From Lachnospiraceae bacterium (GTDB lineage Bacteria > Bacillota > Clostridia > Lachnospirales > Lachnospiraceae), in NCBI GenBank assembly GCA_910574865.1, contig CAJTDN010000002.1:124001-188000 (forward strand): a stretch of DNA of 64,000 nucleotides, in the 5' to 3' direction. Both the position numbers and the translations under genes were made by a program. Shown here piece after piece: positions 1 through 9,040 of this stretch. How positions within the stretch are numbered: the first letter of the stretch is position 1; every line of letters begins with the position of its first letter. The notes beneath the pieces are model-generated. The model ran no database searches and had not been told where the DNA came from. It worked only from the letters and a program-made list of their open reading frames with translations.

Positions 1-642
1 GGCATGCAAAAAATAAATCCATTCTTCTTGTTTCAAAAACGTTTTTCTCACCAAAATATCCATATCAGCGTATACATCAAAAACAGATGTCAACCCATTT
101 AAAAGAGCATTATTTAAATCACGCACCTCATCAGACTCATAAAGGCACTCCAACGTTGAATCACCAGAAACACAATCATTTATCCTATAAAAAGATTCCG
201 TATTTGTCTCGCTATTACGAACATTATAATAAAGACAACCATTTTCGCACGAAATAAGACGTGGAAGGCCATCAATTTCACACAAAATCGTAGTGCTACC
301 ATCTGGAGAATATCGCGTGATTTTCCCCCCATCTACCTTAAACATGCAAGCCTGATAATAGATTTCATTTTCCGTGTTCTGCATCGTCCAGAAACCATAC
401 TCGTTTCCGTCTATTCCGCCTGATAATTCCACGTCCTTCACGCTTCCATAGTCTCGTGTACGTAGAATAAGGCCGCCCGTTCCCCACTCATACTTGTAAG
501 TCGGACTTAATATCTCCAACACGCCACCGCCCTCATCTGTATTTTCTGATTTCGGCTCGTCCCCCGCGCCAGAGTTGGTACAGCCACTCAAAAGCACCAT
601 AAATAACAATACCGCAAAACCAATCTGTATTTTCCGATTCAT
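1..642 (-). CDS. Lipoprotein, N-terminal part (runs off the window)
   Basis: The reading frame opens at an ATG at 642 behind an AGAGGAAAG ribosome site and is still open at base 1, giving 214 codons. It begins with a positively charged start, a hydrophobic stretch and the lipobox LLSGC, so it should be a lipid-anchored extracellular protein. After a short acidic linker the sequence is rich in short beta-type segments (patterns such as FKVDGGKITRYSPDG and GCLYYNV) that resemble beta-propeller or DUF5050-like lipoproteins. That family assignment is only a guess. It is the last visible member of the leftward T7SS array and follows the decayed WXG100 gene by about 140 bases, so it may belong to the same transcript. 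The C-terminus is not visible. Confidence 0.8.
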   Translation of the reverse strand, partial: MNRKIQIGFAVLLFMVLLSGCTNSGAGDEPKSENTDEGGGVLEILSPTYKYEWGTGGLILRTRDYGSVKDVELSGGIDGNEYGFWTMQNTENEIYYQACMFKVDGGKITRYSPDGSTTILCEIDGLPRLISCENGCLYYNVRNSETNTESFYRINDCVSGDSTLECLYESDEVRDLNNALLNGLTSVFDVYADMDILVRKTFLKQEEWIYFLHA

Positions 643-780
643 TTACTTTCCTCTCAATTTTCCTTATGCCACCTCGTAATTTAAATCTTGTAACACAACA
701 TAACCCTAATATCCGATTATGGTTCGTAAATCCTACATATCAAAAATGTTTTTAGATGCTGACAAAACATTTTGCTCGTA

Positions 781-1062
781 CTACCGCACAATGCTTTCCT
801 CTGTTTCTCCATAAACTATAGTCATGGAATTCAACACATCCGCAATTTCACGAATTAGCTTTTCCACTTTTATAAGTTCTAACCTTAATTCTTGATAACG
901 TGTAACATAAGATACGCTTTCAGTGCTTCCCCATTCTTATAATAGTCCAATCAATGAATCCATCCTATAGATGATGCCGTTTACACCGTCTGCCTCATTG
1001 CGGAACTGGTTCATTCTTTCTCTCATCTGATTCGAAGTAATCCTCGTCCGACTTTCCATCAT
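781..1062 (-). pseudogene. Decayed WXG100 (EsxA-like) gene
   Basis: Read from the ATG at 1062 (ribosome site AAGGGAGAA), the frame encodes a close relative of the intact WXG100 protein at 1153-1446: both contain blocks such as NQMRERMNQFRNEA and YQEL..KVE.LIREIA. It is broken by an in-frame TAA at 937-939, codon 42, exactly where the intact copy has the Gln before the WXG turn. The turn itself has changed from Trp-Glu-Gly to Trp-Gly-Ser with loss of codons. After the stop the same frame continues with recognisable homology to a TAG at 781-783. It looks like a tandem duplicate in decay. Unless the stop is suppressed no functional secreted protein would be made. Confidence 0.85.
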
Positions 1063-1152
1063 ACAATTCTCCCTTGCATCTACAATTATGAGTCGTAAAA
1101 TAGTGATTTTTGCAAACGACCTCCTGAATCGAACAAGAGGTCGTTCAAAAGA

Positions 1153-1446
1153 TTATCTCCCATACTGATGAGCAATGCTATTATCAGTTTCTTCGATAAT
1201 TTTTGCCGTGGAATCAAGCGCGGCCGCGATTTCACGAATCAATTCTTCCGCTTTCATAAAACCGGGTTTCAATTCTTGATAACGTGCAGCATAAGATTCG
1301 CTTGCAGCACCTTCCCACTCACTTTGCAATAGTCCAAGCAATGAATCCATTCTACTAATGACACTGTTTACGACGTTTGCTTCATTACGGTACTGGTTTG
1401 CTCTTTCTCTCATCTGATCTGGAGTAATCCTAATCTGATTTGCCAT
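1153..1446 (-). CDS. WXG100 family T7SS secreted protein (EsxA-like)
   Basis: This 97-residue protein has the length and all-helical make-up of WXG100 proteins. The diagnostic Trp-Glu-Gly turn is at residues 44-46 between two amphipathic helices (about 9-40 and 50-88). Family members dimerise as helical hairpins, are exported by the EssC ATPase, and act as secretion partners or structural substrates. The start is supported by GGGAGG eleven bases upstream. It lies 3' of the LXG-like effector gene in the same orientation as EssC, and beside a decayed copy of itself. The C-terminal end (NSIAHQYGR) lacks a clear YxxxD/E export motif, so the export signal may come from a partner. Confidence 0.93.
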   Translation of the reverse strand: MANQIRITPDQMRERANQYRNEANVVNSVISRMDSLLGLLQSEWEGAASESYAARYQELKPGFMKAEELIREIAAALDSTAKIIEETDNSIAHQYGR

Positions 1447-1531
1447 GGTAAGTTCCTCCCTTCTTTAGAATTTTATATATAACCGGTAATCCGGATATAT
1501 ACCGCGTATAGCTATCATATTGTCTAAACGT

Positions 1532-3490
1532 CTATGCCGCATCTAACGCAACAAATCCTTCATACGTAAGTATTTTCGGCTGTGCTGTACCTCTCATAGA
1601 CAAACCATCTGCTTGCTTGGCGCAATAATGATAATACGACTTTTTTAGTCCTGTTGAAGCATTTGACATTGCCTCAAACATCTCAATCATATTTTTCTTA
1701 TTAAATTCAAAACAATTATTCAAATCATTAGCCACGGTTTCATATTTCTTATCATTCAAATCTAATTTCTGAAACTTTTCAAGTGCCTTTTCATAAGCAC
1801 TATTACTGGATTTATAGAGTTGATAATATATTAATGCATCTTTCATACTTCTCGCTTCGGTTCCCAGCCCCGTTACTTCTCCTACAATGTCAATACTTTC
1901 ATCAATAGTAGACACTACATTCACGACGCTGGCAACTTTACCAAAAACAGTTGTAACACCATCCGTTTCCTTTATTTTCTTCAAGAATTCCATCATCCGC
2001 TCTTCTCCTATTTCTACAGTTTCCTGAAGCAACTCCTTCATCCAAGCTCCAAATTCCTTATTATACAATTCCTTAATCTCTCCTATGCACTTAGAAATCA
2101 TTTCATCCTCTAAATAGTTTTTTTCATAGGACTTTATGATATCCAGTCCTTTACTATAATCCATAAACAATTTACTAAGAAAATCCACAGCTTTATCACC
2201 ATATTTAAGTATTTTCTCCGCTCCCCCTACTCCATCTAAAAAATCTCTGAACCTTTCCGCTTCAATAGTTCTTCCGTCAAGGATAAGTTTTCCATTTTCC
2301 GTACGGTGTTTGTTCATATAACCATAAACAGCTTTACCATACTTTTTTACGTATTTCAAAAACGTTTTGCAATCATCCACCATTTCTTTTTCATCACTCT
2401 TTGAATAATTGTAACCGCCTTGACTCATACCCTCCAAAACATCAAGCAGCTGTCTCTTTGTTATATATTTCTCATAGTCCCGTTCCGAAAAAAGCACCGT
2501 CTTTGCAATATCAAACGCATTAAACACACACATTTTAAACGCTTCATAGCCTCCTATATCCTCAACGAACATTATCGTAGCACAAGTAAAGTCTGCAAAA
2601 AAGAGCCTTGCCCATGGCTGAGAGGCAAAATCTGATATTTCATTTATGGTAGGATAAGAGTTAAGTTCCGGAATGGCAATCAACTTATTATATCGTTCCC
2701 ACAATTCGTTATATTTTTTTCCAAGTCGATTTTGAATTAAAGATACAGTAAAGCTTTCTTTTTGGGGATTAATTATGTCGGCCATCTCCCTTAACATATC
2801 ATCCAAACTACTCATTGTTAACAACACATTGGAAAAATAATGCGGAGAGTCATTCCCTAGCCCCATAATACTTAGTATATTTTTTGATATACTTCCCGTT
2901 ATACTTCCTGATACACTTTCCGGTACACTTTTTCCATATTTCAAATCTATTGCATACACGTTTTCAAACAATATCTTCAAACCTTGAGCCGTTTCATCAT
3001 TATAATCCAGTAAAAATCTATGTAATCCATTCAACCACGCTCTAATTCCCGTCCAATCAAAAAAATCTGCAACTTTAACAACTTTGCTATAAAACCAATC
3101 TCCTATCGAATCCGTTATCGAACACCACGGATCGTCTAAGCATCGTCGCAAATGCTCATATTCTCTATCTGAAAAATCCCTTGCAATATTAGATATTCCA
3201 GCGTCATAAAGATACTCATCTGCATTTTCTATTTCTGTAATATAATCACTTACTAATCTGGCGAACTTTGCACCAATTTTCTTTGAAATAGTACCTAATT
3301 TTATTATATACTCAGAATATAACAAAAGAGCTTCATGTACCTCACCAGATGAAAGCGCATTCGCACTAATATACTCTACAATTGAGCTATATTTTTCTAT
3401 AGTATCTTCTAAATCGTTACTAAATGAACTCATTTTTTTTACCACAGAGTCAAATTCTTCGTCCTTTATAATCAAATCATAACCGTACAA
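1532..3490 (-). CDS. Large LXG-like T7SS effector candidate, C-terminal function unknown
   Basis: The protein has 652 residues with no signal peptide and no clear membrane segment. Its first 90 or so residues are helical and resemble the WXG/LXG-type targeting domain of T7SSb effectors. The rest is helical and acidic-basic mixed, and I recognise no nuclease, lipase, NADase or other toxin motif. The likely start is a TTG at 3490, since GGAGG stands eight bases upstream and no in-frame ATG fits. The gene follows a coiled-coil protein and a 102-residue helical protein. That order (YwqH-like, YwqI-like, LXG protein) is the known arrangement of Bacillus LXG modules, where the two small proteins act as targeting partners. 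No immunity gene is visible. Effector status is inferred from context. Confidence 0.6.
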   Translation of the reverse strand: MYGYDLIIKDEEFDSVVKKMSSFSNDLEDTIEKYSSIVEYISANALSSGEVHEALLLYSEYIIKLGTISKKIGAKFARLVSDYITEIENADEYLYDAGISNIARDFSDREYEHLRRCLDDPWCSITDSIGDWFYSKVVKVADFFDWTGIRAWLNGLHRFLLDYNDETAQGLKILFENVYAIDLKYGKSVPESVSGSITGSISKNILSIMGLGNDSPHYFSNVLLTMSSLDDMLREMADIINPQKESFTVSLIQNRLGKKYNELWERYNKLIAIPELNSYPTINEISDFASQPWARLFFADFTCATIMFVEDIGGYEAFKMCVFNAFDIAKTVLFSERDYEKYITKRQLLDVLEGMSQGGYNYSKSDEKEMVDDCKTFLKYVKKYGKAVYGYMNKHRTENGKLILDGRTIEAERFRDFLDGVGGAEKILKYGDKAVDFLSKLFMDYSKGLDIIKSYEKNYLEDEMISKCIGEIKELYNKEFGAWMKELLQETVEIGEERMMEFLKKIKETDGVTTVFGKVASVVNVVSTIDESIDIVGEVTGLGTEARSMKDALIYYQLYKSSNSAYEKALEKFQKLDLNDKKYETVANDLNNCFEFNKKNMIEMFEAMSNASTGLKKSYYHYCAKQADGLSMRGTAQPKILTYEGFVALDAA

Positions 3491-3508
3491 ACTCTCCCCC
3501 TCCTTCTA

Positions 3509-3814
3509 CTAAATTCGTCCGTTTTCCGCTATTGAATCCCAATTTTGGGATGCCACTTCATCTGCTTCTTTAAATTTCAATTTTGCCATATCAACAAAAC
3601 GGATTGTATTATTTATTAACATTTCCATTGATGCTGATACATTTCTTGTTTTTTTCAAACAAGACTTCACACTTTCAACTGACCTGCCTTCACTTTTGGA
3701 TATCACTTTCAAACTTATCTTTTGAACATCACTCCAATCAGAAGAAATATTCCGCAAATCCTTACTACATTTTTCTAGTTCCGAACACACCACTTTAATT
3801 TCTTGACTTCCCAT
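3509..3814 (-). CDS. Small helical T7SS-associated protein (YwqI/DUF5344-like)
   Basis: The product has about 101 residues, is predicted helical, and has a SDWSDVQ turn near residue 30 resembling a WXG-type hairpin. Three ATG codons occur in a row. The third, at 3814, is best spaced from GGGAG, and the first overlaps the stop of the preceding coiled-coil gene, so the pair is translationally coupled. Position between a DUF5082-like coiled-coil protein and a large LXG-like protein matches YwqI-type accessory proteins that bind the LXG domain and guide it to the secretion machine. The family name is inferred from size, fold and order rather than from strong sequence identity. Confidence 0.55.
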   Translation of the reverse strand: MGSQEIKVVCSELEKCSKDLRNISSDWSDVQKISLKVISKSEGRSVESVKSCLKKTRNVSASMEMLINNTIRFVDMAKLKFKEADEVASQNWDSIAENGRI

Positions 3815-3816
3815 CA

Positions 3817-4239
3817 TCATTCTCCCGTCTGTTCTAATTGCTGTTTAAGAAAACAAATTTCCTTTTCTGTCGCATATATCATACGATTATAGTAATTAAT
3901 AGTTCCATCCAATTCCAAACACCTATTCTTTGCTTTTCTCTCTGCTCCACGTACCCTTTCAATCGCATTGGAAGAGTTTGAATTATAAAGAATTCTCTTT
4001 GCATTTTCCACATATCGAACTCTAAATTTACTTTTCTTATTAAGCTTATCCACCCTCGCTTTGATTGTTGTAAGCGTCTGTTGTATCCCCTTTTCAATTT
4101 CCTGTTCCTTCTTATGCAATTCGTTAATGATTCTTTCCATTTCATCTCGTTCTTTTGTACGTTTCGCTCTTTTTGAGTAGTATTGCTCCAATTGCATCCG
4201 CAATCTTCTCAATTCATTTTCAATTTCTACTTTAGTCAT
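3817..4239 (-). CDS. Coiled-coil T7SS-associated protein (YwqH/DUF5082-like)
   Basis: This 140-residue, highly charged protein is almost entirely heptad-like coiled coil (about residues 5-75 and 105-135), with many Lys, Glu and Arg and no signal peptide. The start at 4239 follows GGTGGGG and comes one base after the EssC stop. Proteins of this size and make-up (YwqH, DUF5082) precede the YwqI-like and LXG genes in Bacillus T7SS effector modules and are thought to serve as targeting or chaperone partners. The assignment rests mainly on gene order and coiled-coil content. Any other small coiled-coil adaptor would look similar. Confidence 0.55.
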   Translation of the reverse strand: MTKVEIENELRRLRMQLEQYYSKRAKRTKERDEMERIINELHKKEQEIEKGIQQTLTTIKARVDKLNKKSKFRVRYVENAKRILYNSNSSNAIERVRGAERKAKNRCLELDGTINYYNRMIYATEKEICFLKQQLEQTGE

Positions 4240-4240
4240 T

Positions 4241-7200
4241 TCATCCCCACCTTTCGTATACACAAATTGGTGTCTTCAATTTCACGCACTCATTGTCTTT
4301 GACATAATACCCATCTCCCATCTCAATAGGTTTTTTATAATTCCTCATCATTGTCAATGGCACGTCAAATATCTTCATATTACTCATGTCATCAAAATAC
4401 ATGAAATTGTGTTGGTCGCGAATATCTTTTAACATGTCTGGTGCACTGTATGGGATATTCGCATTCTCAATAAACGTAATGATGCAGACCTTCATGTTTT
4501 TATATCTACCAACAATGTTCTTATATGCGGCAAGACCCTCCGTGCTACTGCAAATGGAAACCATGGCATCCTGATTGTCCATAACCAACATAAGGAGCTG
4601 CGCTTCATCCAATATATCTTCATTCCCCGCCACGAGCGCATCATAACGCTCTTTCAATTGCATTTCTATTTCTTTAATATAGGCAACCGCGCTCTCAGCA
4701 ATCAAGCTATATTCGGTTACATTGTCACGATTTTTTAACGAAGCAAATCTTTTACCAATACCATCCACCACATATACTTTAATTTTCCCTGGATGCATAG
4801 TATCAAGCATATCAATAGAACATTTAACCCAATTATGTCTACCTGCATTTTCTCGCCCCGTAACAGCCAACAGTCCTATCGCGGAAAAATCCATAGCATA
4901 TGGCATGACTGTTGCATAATCCAAGCCTACAACGACAGAAAAATCACCTGACATATAACTTCCAAATTGCTCAATCACATATTCCTTAGTAAGAGACTGT
5001 GGGATAAGCGGAATTTTTCTTGCCACCATATGTTTGTTGACATCATTTATCTCGGATACAAACGTTTTAATCGTATGTACCCTATCAATTTCCTTTTCTC
5101 CCTTGAATGCCAAATAAGATTGACACTCATAATGCTGTTTTTCAAGTTCTATAATACACCGTCCCGGAATACCATCAATTCGTTCCCTACAATGTTCAAA
5201 CAAAGAACTATACTCCGTTGAATCATTACAAAACAACGCTATCTTTTCAGAAAAATCAGAGAGATATTTATAACCGATTCCCGCCGTTTGTGCATTAGCA
5301 ATGATTACGCTTATGCCAACCGTCAATCCCTCCCTGCACAAGTTTAACAATTCATCATCATCTTGAAAATAAAGTTCTTTCAACGCCGTCAAATTATCAA
5401 TCATTAAAACAATTAATGGTAAATCTTTCTTTCCCGCCTCCTTGTATGCGGAAAAAGAACTTACTCCAACTGAAGCCAATTTTTCTTTTCTTCCCTCGAT
5501 TTCCGCATATAATAATTTGAAAAGATTTTTTAGTTTTTCATCCTCAGAAGGACATACAACCCCGCCAACATGGTTTAGTTTTTCAAAATTTTTCAATGTC
5601 ATAGATGCGAAATCAATAACATAAACGACCACTTCTTCGGGCGTATACTTCATAGACAAACCACGAATAATGCCTTGTAATATATTTGTCTTTCCCATCT
5701 GTGACGAACCTATAATCATCAAATTATTACTGCCAATATCTATGGTATAAACGCCCTGATACTGACTGTCAGGATCATCATAAACTCCTATCTCCACATA
5801 ATACCCCGTCAAATTGGGCATCGACTTTTTTGACAAATCAAAATCTATGCATTTAGCCAAGGACGGCAAACATATGTCTGGCAGCTTAATCAAACTGATT
5901 TTACGACAATAATTCGCAACATACTCAACGATTGCATCCAATTGTGTCGTGCTTCCATCCCCGCCCTTCTTCTTTTGTGAATAAATCGGAAGTCGTTTGC
6001 CTGATTCCGTAAATTTACAAATCATAAATTCGTTTATCTTGGAATCATCTATTTTTTCAGGCGCTCCACTATAGGCCGATTGAAACAATTCAAAAATCTC
6101 ATTATTTCCAACTTGCAAATACGCGCGTCCCGGTTCTTTAATTTCAGCGGCAAGAGGCGATTTTATCACTTCGTTACTATCTTGTTGATCCTGAACTTTC
6201 AAACATAGTTTAAAGCGAGAATTACTCCATATCTGATCATCAACTTGGCCTGACGGTTTCTGTGTTGCGAGAATCAAATGTACGCCCAAGCTTCGGCCAA
6301 TACGTGCGGCCGAAATAAGTTCCTTCATAAATTCTGGTTGTTCTGCTCTCAACTCGGCAAACTCATCTACAATAACAATCAAATGTGGTAAAGGAATCCT
6401 CACCTCTCCCGCCTTATACTTTCTGATATATTTATCAATGTGATTCACGTCTGCCTCGGCAAACAAGCGTTTTCGTTTTTCTTGTTCCGCTTTGATAGAT
6501 TTTAACGACCGATTAATCTCTTTCCCGTCAATATCCGTAATTGCCCCAAGAAGATGAGGAAGATTCTTAAACTGATTCACCATCCCCCCACCTTTAAAAT
6601 CAATAATCACAAATCCTACTTCATACGGATGGTACAACGTAGCCATTGCCAATATATACGTCTGCAAAATTTCCGACTTTCCAGATCCAGTCGTTCCCGC
6701 AACCAAACCATGCGGGCCATGAGCCTTGTCATGTAAATCCAATGACACGATACCCGTTTTTGAAACTCCAATCGGGGCGGCCATTGATTTAAAAACTTGT
6801 GACGTTTCCCATCGGCTTTTCAAATCAATATCGTCAACCGCGAGAATATGTAACAATTCAAACATCGAAATATTCTTTGTAAGCGTTCCTTCCAACGAAA
6901 TTTCTTCCGTACAAACCGGTGCCAAAAGTTGGACAATCTTTTCCATCTGCAGAGCATCGAAGCTCGAATAGACAAACTCCGTAGTTTCACTTTTGTTTAA
7001 TGCATTAACTAACAACGCGTTCTTTCCATCCTTGATAGAAACAACATAATCACATCCTTGAGGAATATCTGACGTTTCATTTCCAAAAAACACGAACGTA
7101 ACACCAAGTTCTTTTGCCTTATCAACAAATTTAGAAATAGGATGACTTTTAAAACCGTATTCGTCATAACAAAACACCACTATATCGTATCCATAATTCT

Positions 7201-8758
7201 TATTCTGTTCTCTGATAGTAAGTTCCTTATAGAGATATTCAAATATCAAATTCTTGCTCTCATCATCACAAACAATATTCCTGACACCAATTATGTCATT
7301 GTACACATATGGCAAAAAACGAAAACACTGAACTTGCTCTTTTTGTTTATCCTCTGCGACAAAAATCATTTTGACATCGGAAAAATACTGTCTCGCGACA
7401 ATATCAACAACCATACTTTTCAAAAACTCATACCGATATTCTAAGGCTCCGACCACGCCTAACCCATTAATGTCTTTAAAATCGCACACAACCGGGGCAT
7501 CATGTACATTCTTAAATTCTTCACAAAGCTGCTCTGGAATCTGCTGAAGTCCGTCCTCTATCTCCAGCTTTTCTTGTTTTTTATAGTCAACCACTCTTTT
7601 TGATATGACATCTCCACTCCCCAAGCGGACGCACAAATAGTCTTCATCCTCCGGAGTACGTTCAAACAATTTCGGCGAAAATGTCTTAAAATATTCCCTT
7701 TCCACATCCTGAGACACAAAAATTTCTTCCAATTCATCATGTTCCTGATTACGGAATTGCTGAATCTCTTGTTTTTTCTTTTCTACATATGCGTTATATT
7801 TTTCAATACGCTCTGCCGTACTTACTTTATAATCTTTGTTCCCCTCCCGAATACTCATAACCGTGGTAAAAACAGCCATCACGCCGGATACTGCCGACAT
7901 GACAATCATCATGCCACCAAAATAGGCCATCACCCCTGCTGCCACGAGCATTCCAAGTGACGGCAATAATCTCATGAAAATATTATTCTTTGGCTTTTGT
8001 GGCTTTGCCGGAGGATCCAAAATCTCAATTTTCTCGTCGTTTATGACAGTCCTGATGCGTGTACTACGTCGAAACTTTGGGTAAGAATTTGGCATCGGCT
8101 TATCCACATAGCCAAGTCCTTTTATTCTCATGTCCGAACGGATTTCCGTCCACAATTTATTTTCTTTATGGTAAAAGAAATAATCCGACATGGACAAGAA
8201 ATCCATATTCTTAATGCCATCCCCATCCTTCGCCTTTTTTCCATTGACATATACGCCATAGGACGTTTGTTTTATCCGTAACACAAATCCGTCATCTTTC
8301 CGCTCCAACACAATGGCATCATTTTGGACATATGGACTCTTTACGACGATATCATTTGCCTCGTCATAACCTATACTTATCGTATTTTTTCCTGCAACGT
8401 CAATAATCCTATCGTAGTTCTTCCCGTTATCGAAATCAATCAAAAATTCAAATGAAAACGCAACGGTGTCCGTGTCCTGGTACTTCACCTCTAAAATATC
8501 ACCATGAACCAAATTTTTTGTCATCAGCTTCCTTGCATCTCCTACTGCAAGATAAAGGTTATCAGAACACTGAACCATCCATTTAGTTTTGTTTTTCACA
8601 AAAAACAATTCAATCTGTCCAAAAAACATTTCTTTATGTAAGCGCACATCACAATCCAGACCAGTCCCCACTTTGACTTGTGAAGCGTCTGGCGCAAGCT
8701 CGATTTCCTTATATAAATTCTTGTTATTTGAAAGAATGATTTTGTATCTGTCGCCCAT
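4241..8758 (-). CDS. essC: T7SSb motor ATPase EssC/YukB, FtsK/SpoIIIE family
   Basis: The 1505-residue protein is the central motor of T7SSb. N-terminal FHA-like domains (about 1-90 and 100-200) are followed by a membrane hairpin (about 262-305) and three FtsK/SpoIIIE ATPase domains. Domain 1 has a canonical Walker A, GTTGSGKS, near residue 690, with Walker B LIVIVDEFAEL and an ATQKPSG sensor motif. Domain 2 has GSSQMGKT near 1023 and Walker B LIVLMIDNL. Domain 3 near 1303 reads TGRENAGRH, so the GKS/T is lost and it is probably non-hydrolysing. ATG at 8758 fits AGGAG best; a GTG lies directly upstream. It is flanked by the YukD-like gene and the effector module. The FHA domains could read phosphorylation by the kinase encoded upstream. 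Confidence 0.97.
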   Translation of the reverse strand: MGDRYKIILSNNKNLYKEIELAPDASQVKVGTGLDCDVRLHKEMFFGQIELFFVKNKTKWMVQCSDNLYLAVGDARKLMTKNLVHGDILEVKYQDTDTVAFSFEFLIDFDNGKNYDRIIDVAGKNTISIGYDEANDIVVKSPYVQNDAIVLERKDDGFVLRIKQTSYGVYVNGKKAKDGDGIKNMDFLSMSDYFFYHKENKLWTEIRSDMRIKGLGYVDKPMPNSYPKFRRSTRIRTVINDEKIEILDPPAKPQKPKNNIFMRLLPSLGMLVAAGVMAYFGGMMIVMSAVSGVMAVFTTVMSIREGNKDYKVSTAERIEKYNAYVEKKKQEIQQFRNQEHDELEEIFVSQDVEREYFKTFSPKLFERTPEDEDYLCVRLGSGDVISKRVVDYKKQEKLEIEDGLQQIPEQLCEEFKNVHDAPVVCDFKDINGLGVVGALEYRYEFLKSMVVDIVARQYFSDVKMIFVAEDKQKEQVQCFRFLPYVYNDIIGVRNIVCDDESKNLIFEYLYKELTIREQNKNYGYDIVVFCYDEYGFKSHPISKFVDKAKELGVTFVFFGNETSDIPQGCDYVVSIKDGKNALLVNALNKSETTEFVYSSFDALQMEKIVQLLAPVCTEEISLEGTLTKNISMFELLHILAVDDIDLKSRWETSQVFKSMAAPIGVSKTGIVSLDLHDKAHGPHGLVAGTTGSGKSEILQTYILAMATLYHPYEVGFVIIDFKGGGMVNQFKNLPHLLGAITDIDGKEINRSLKSIKAEQEKRKRLFAEADVNHIDKYIRKYKAGEVRIPLPHLIVIVDEFAELRAEQPEFMKELISAARIGRSLGVHLILATQKPSGQVDDQIWSNSRFKLCLKVQDQQDSNEVIKSPLAAEIKEPGRAYLQVGNNEIFELFQSAYSGAPEKIDDSKINEFMICKFTESGKRLPIYSQKKKGGDGSTTQLDAIVEYVANYCRKISLIKLPDICLPSLAKCIDFDLSKKSMPNLTGYYVEIGVYDDPDSQYQGVYTIDIGSNNLMIIGSSQMGKTNILQGIIRGLSMKYTPEEVVVYVIDFASMTLKNFEKLNHVGGVVCPSEDEKLKNLFKLLYAEIEGRKEKLASVGVSSFSAYKEAGKKDLPLIVLMIDNLTALKELYFQDDDELLNLCREGLTVGISVIIANAQTAGIGYKYLSDFSEKIALFCNDSTEYSSLFEHCRERIDGIPGRCIIELEKQHYECQSYLAFKGEKEIDRVHTIKTFVSEINDVNKHMVARKIPLIPQSLTKEYVIEQFGSYMSGDFSVVVGLDYATVMPYAMDFSAIGLLAVTGRENAGRHNWVKCSIDMLDTMHPGKIKVYVVDGIGKRFASLKNRDNVTEYSLIAESAVAYIKEIEMQLKERYDALVAGNEDILDEAQLLMLVMDNQDAMVSICSSTEGLAAYKNIVGRYKNMKVCIITFIENANIPYSAPDMLKDIRDQHNFMYFDDMSNMKIFDVPLTMMRNYKKPIEMGDGYYVKDNECVKLKTPICVYERWG

Positions 8759-8769
8759 CACGTCTTCTC

Positions 8770-9024
8770 CTACTCCGTATAATTAATCACGCTACCGTTC
8801 CTCAGACCAAACTCGGCCAATGTCTTGTTTCCCTTTAATAATGCAATTGGATTTTCCGCCTTAAGGTAACAGTTTTTAATATCACTCGTGTCAATCCCCA
8901 GTTTGTATGCGGTATTCAAGGCTTCCACAAGCTCATTCGCCGAGATGTCCAATGGAATTTCCAAATCATCTGATACGTTTCGCTTTATAATGTTAAAAAT
9001 AACGATTGCTTTTTCTCTGTCCAT
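8770..9024 (-). CDS. YukD/EsaB-like ubiquitin-fold T7SS protein
   Basis: The product has 84 residues with the beta-grasp pattern of YukD/EsaB: an N-terminal strand (AIVIFNI), a helix (ANELVEALNTAYKLG), and the closing LAEFGLRNGSVINYTE, where the penultimate turn and the hydrophobic-x-Tyr ending are typical. EsaB-type proteins are small cytoplasmic subunits needed for T7SSb activity and often sit next to EssC. The ATG at 9024 is correctly spaced from GAGG, whereas the GTG six bases upstream lies too close to it. The stop is 12 bases before EssC, so the two are surely co-transcribed. Confidence 0.8.
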   Translation of the reverse strand: MDREKAIVIFNIIKRNVSDDLEIPLDISANELVEALNTAYKLGIDTSDIKNCYLKAENPIALLKGNKTLAEFGLRNGSVINYTE

Positions 9025-9040
9025 GACCACATCCCTCGCA

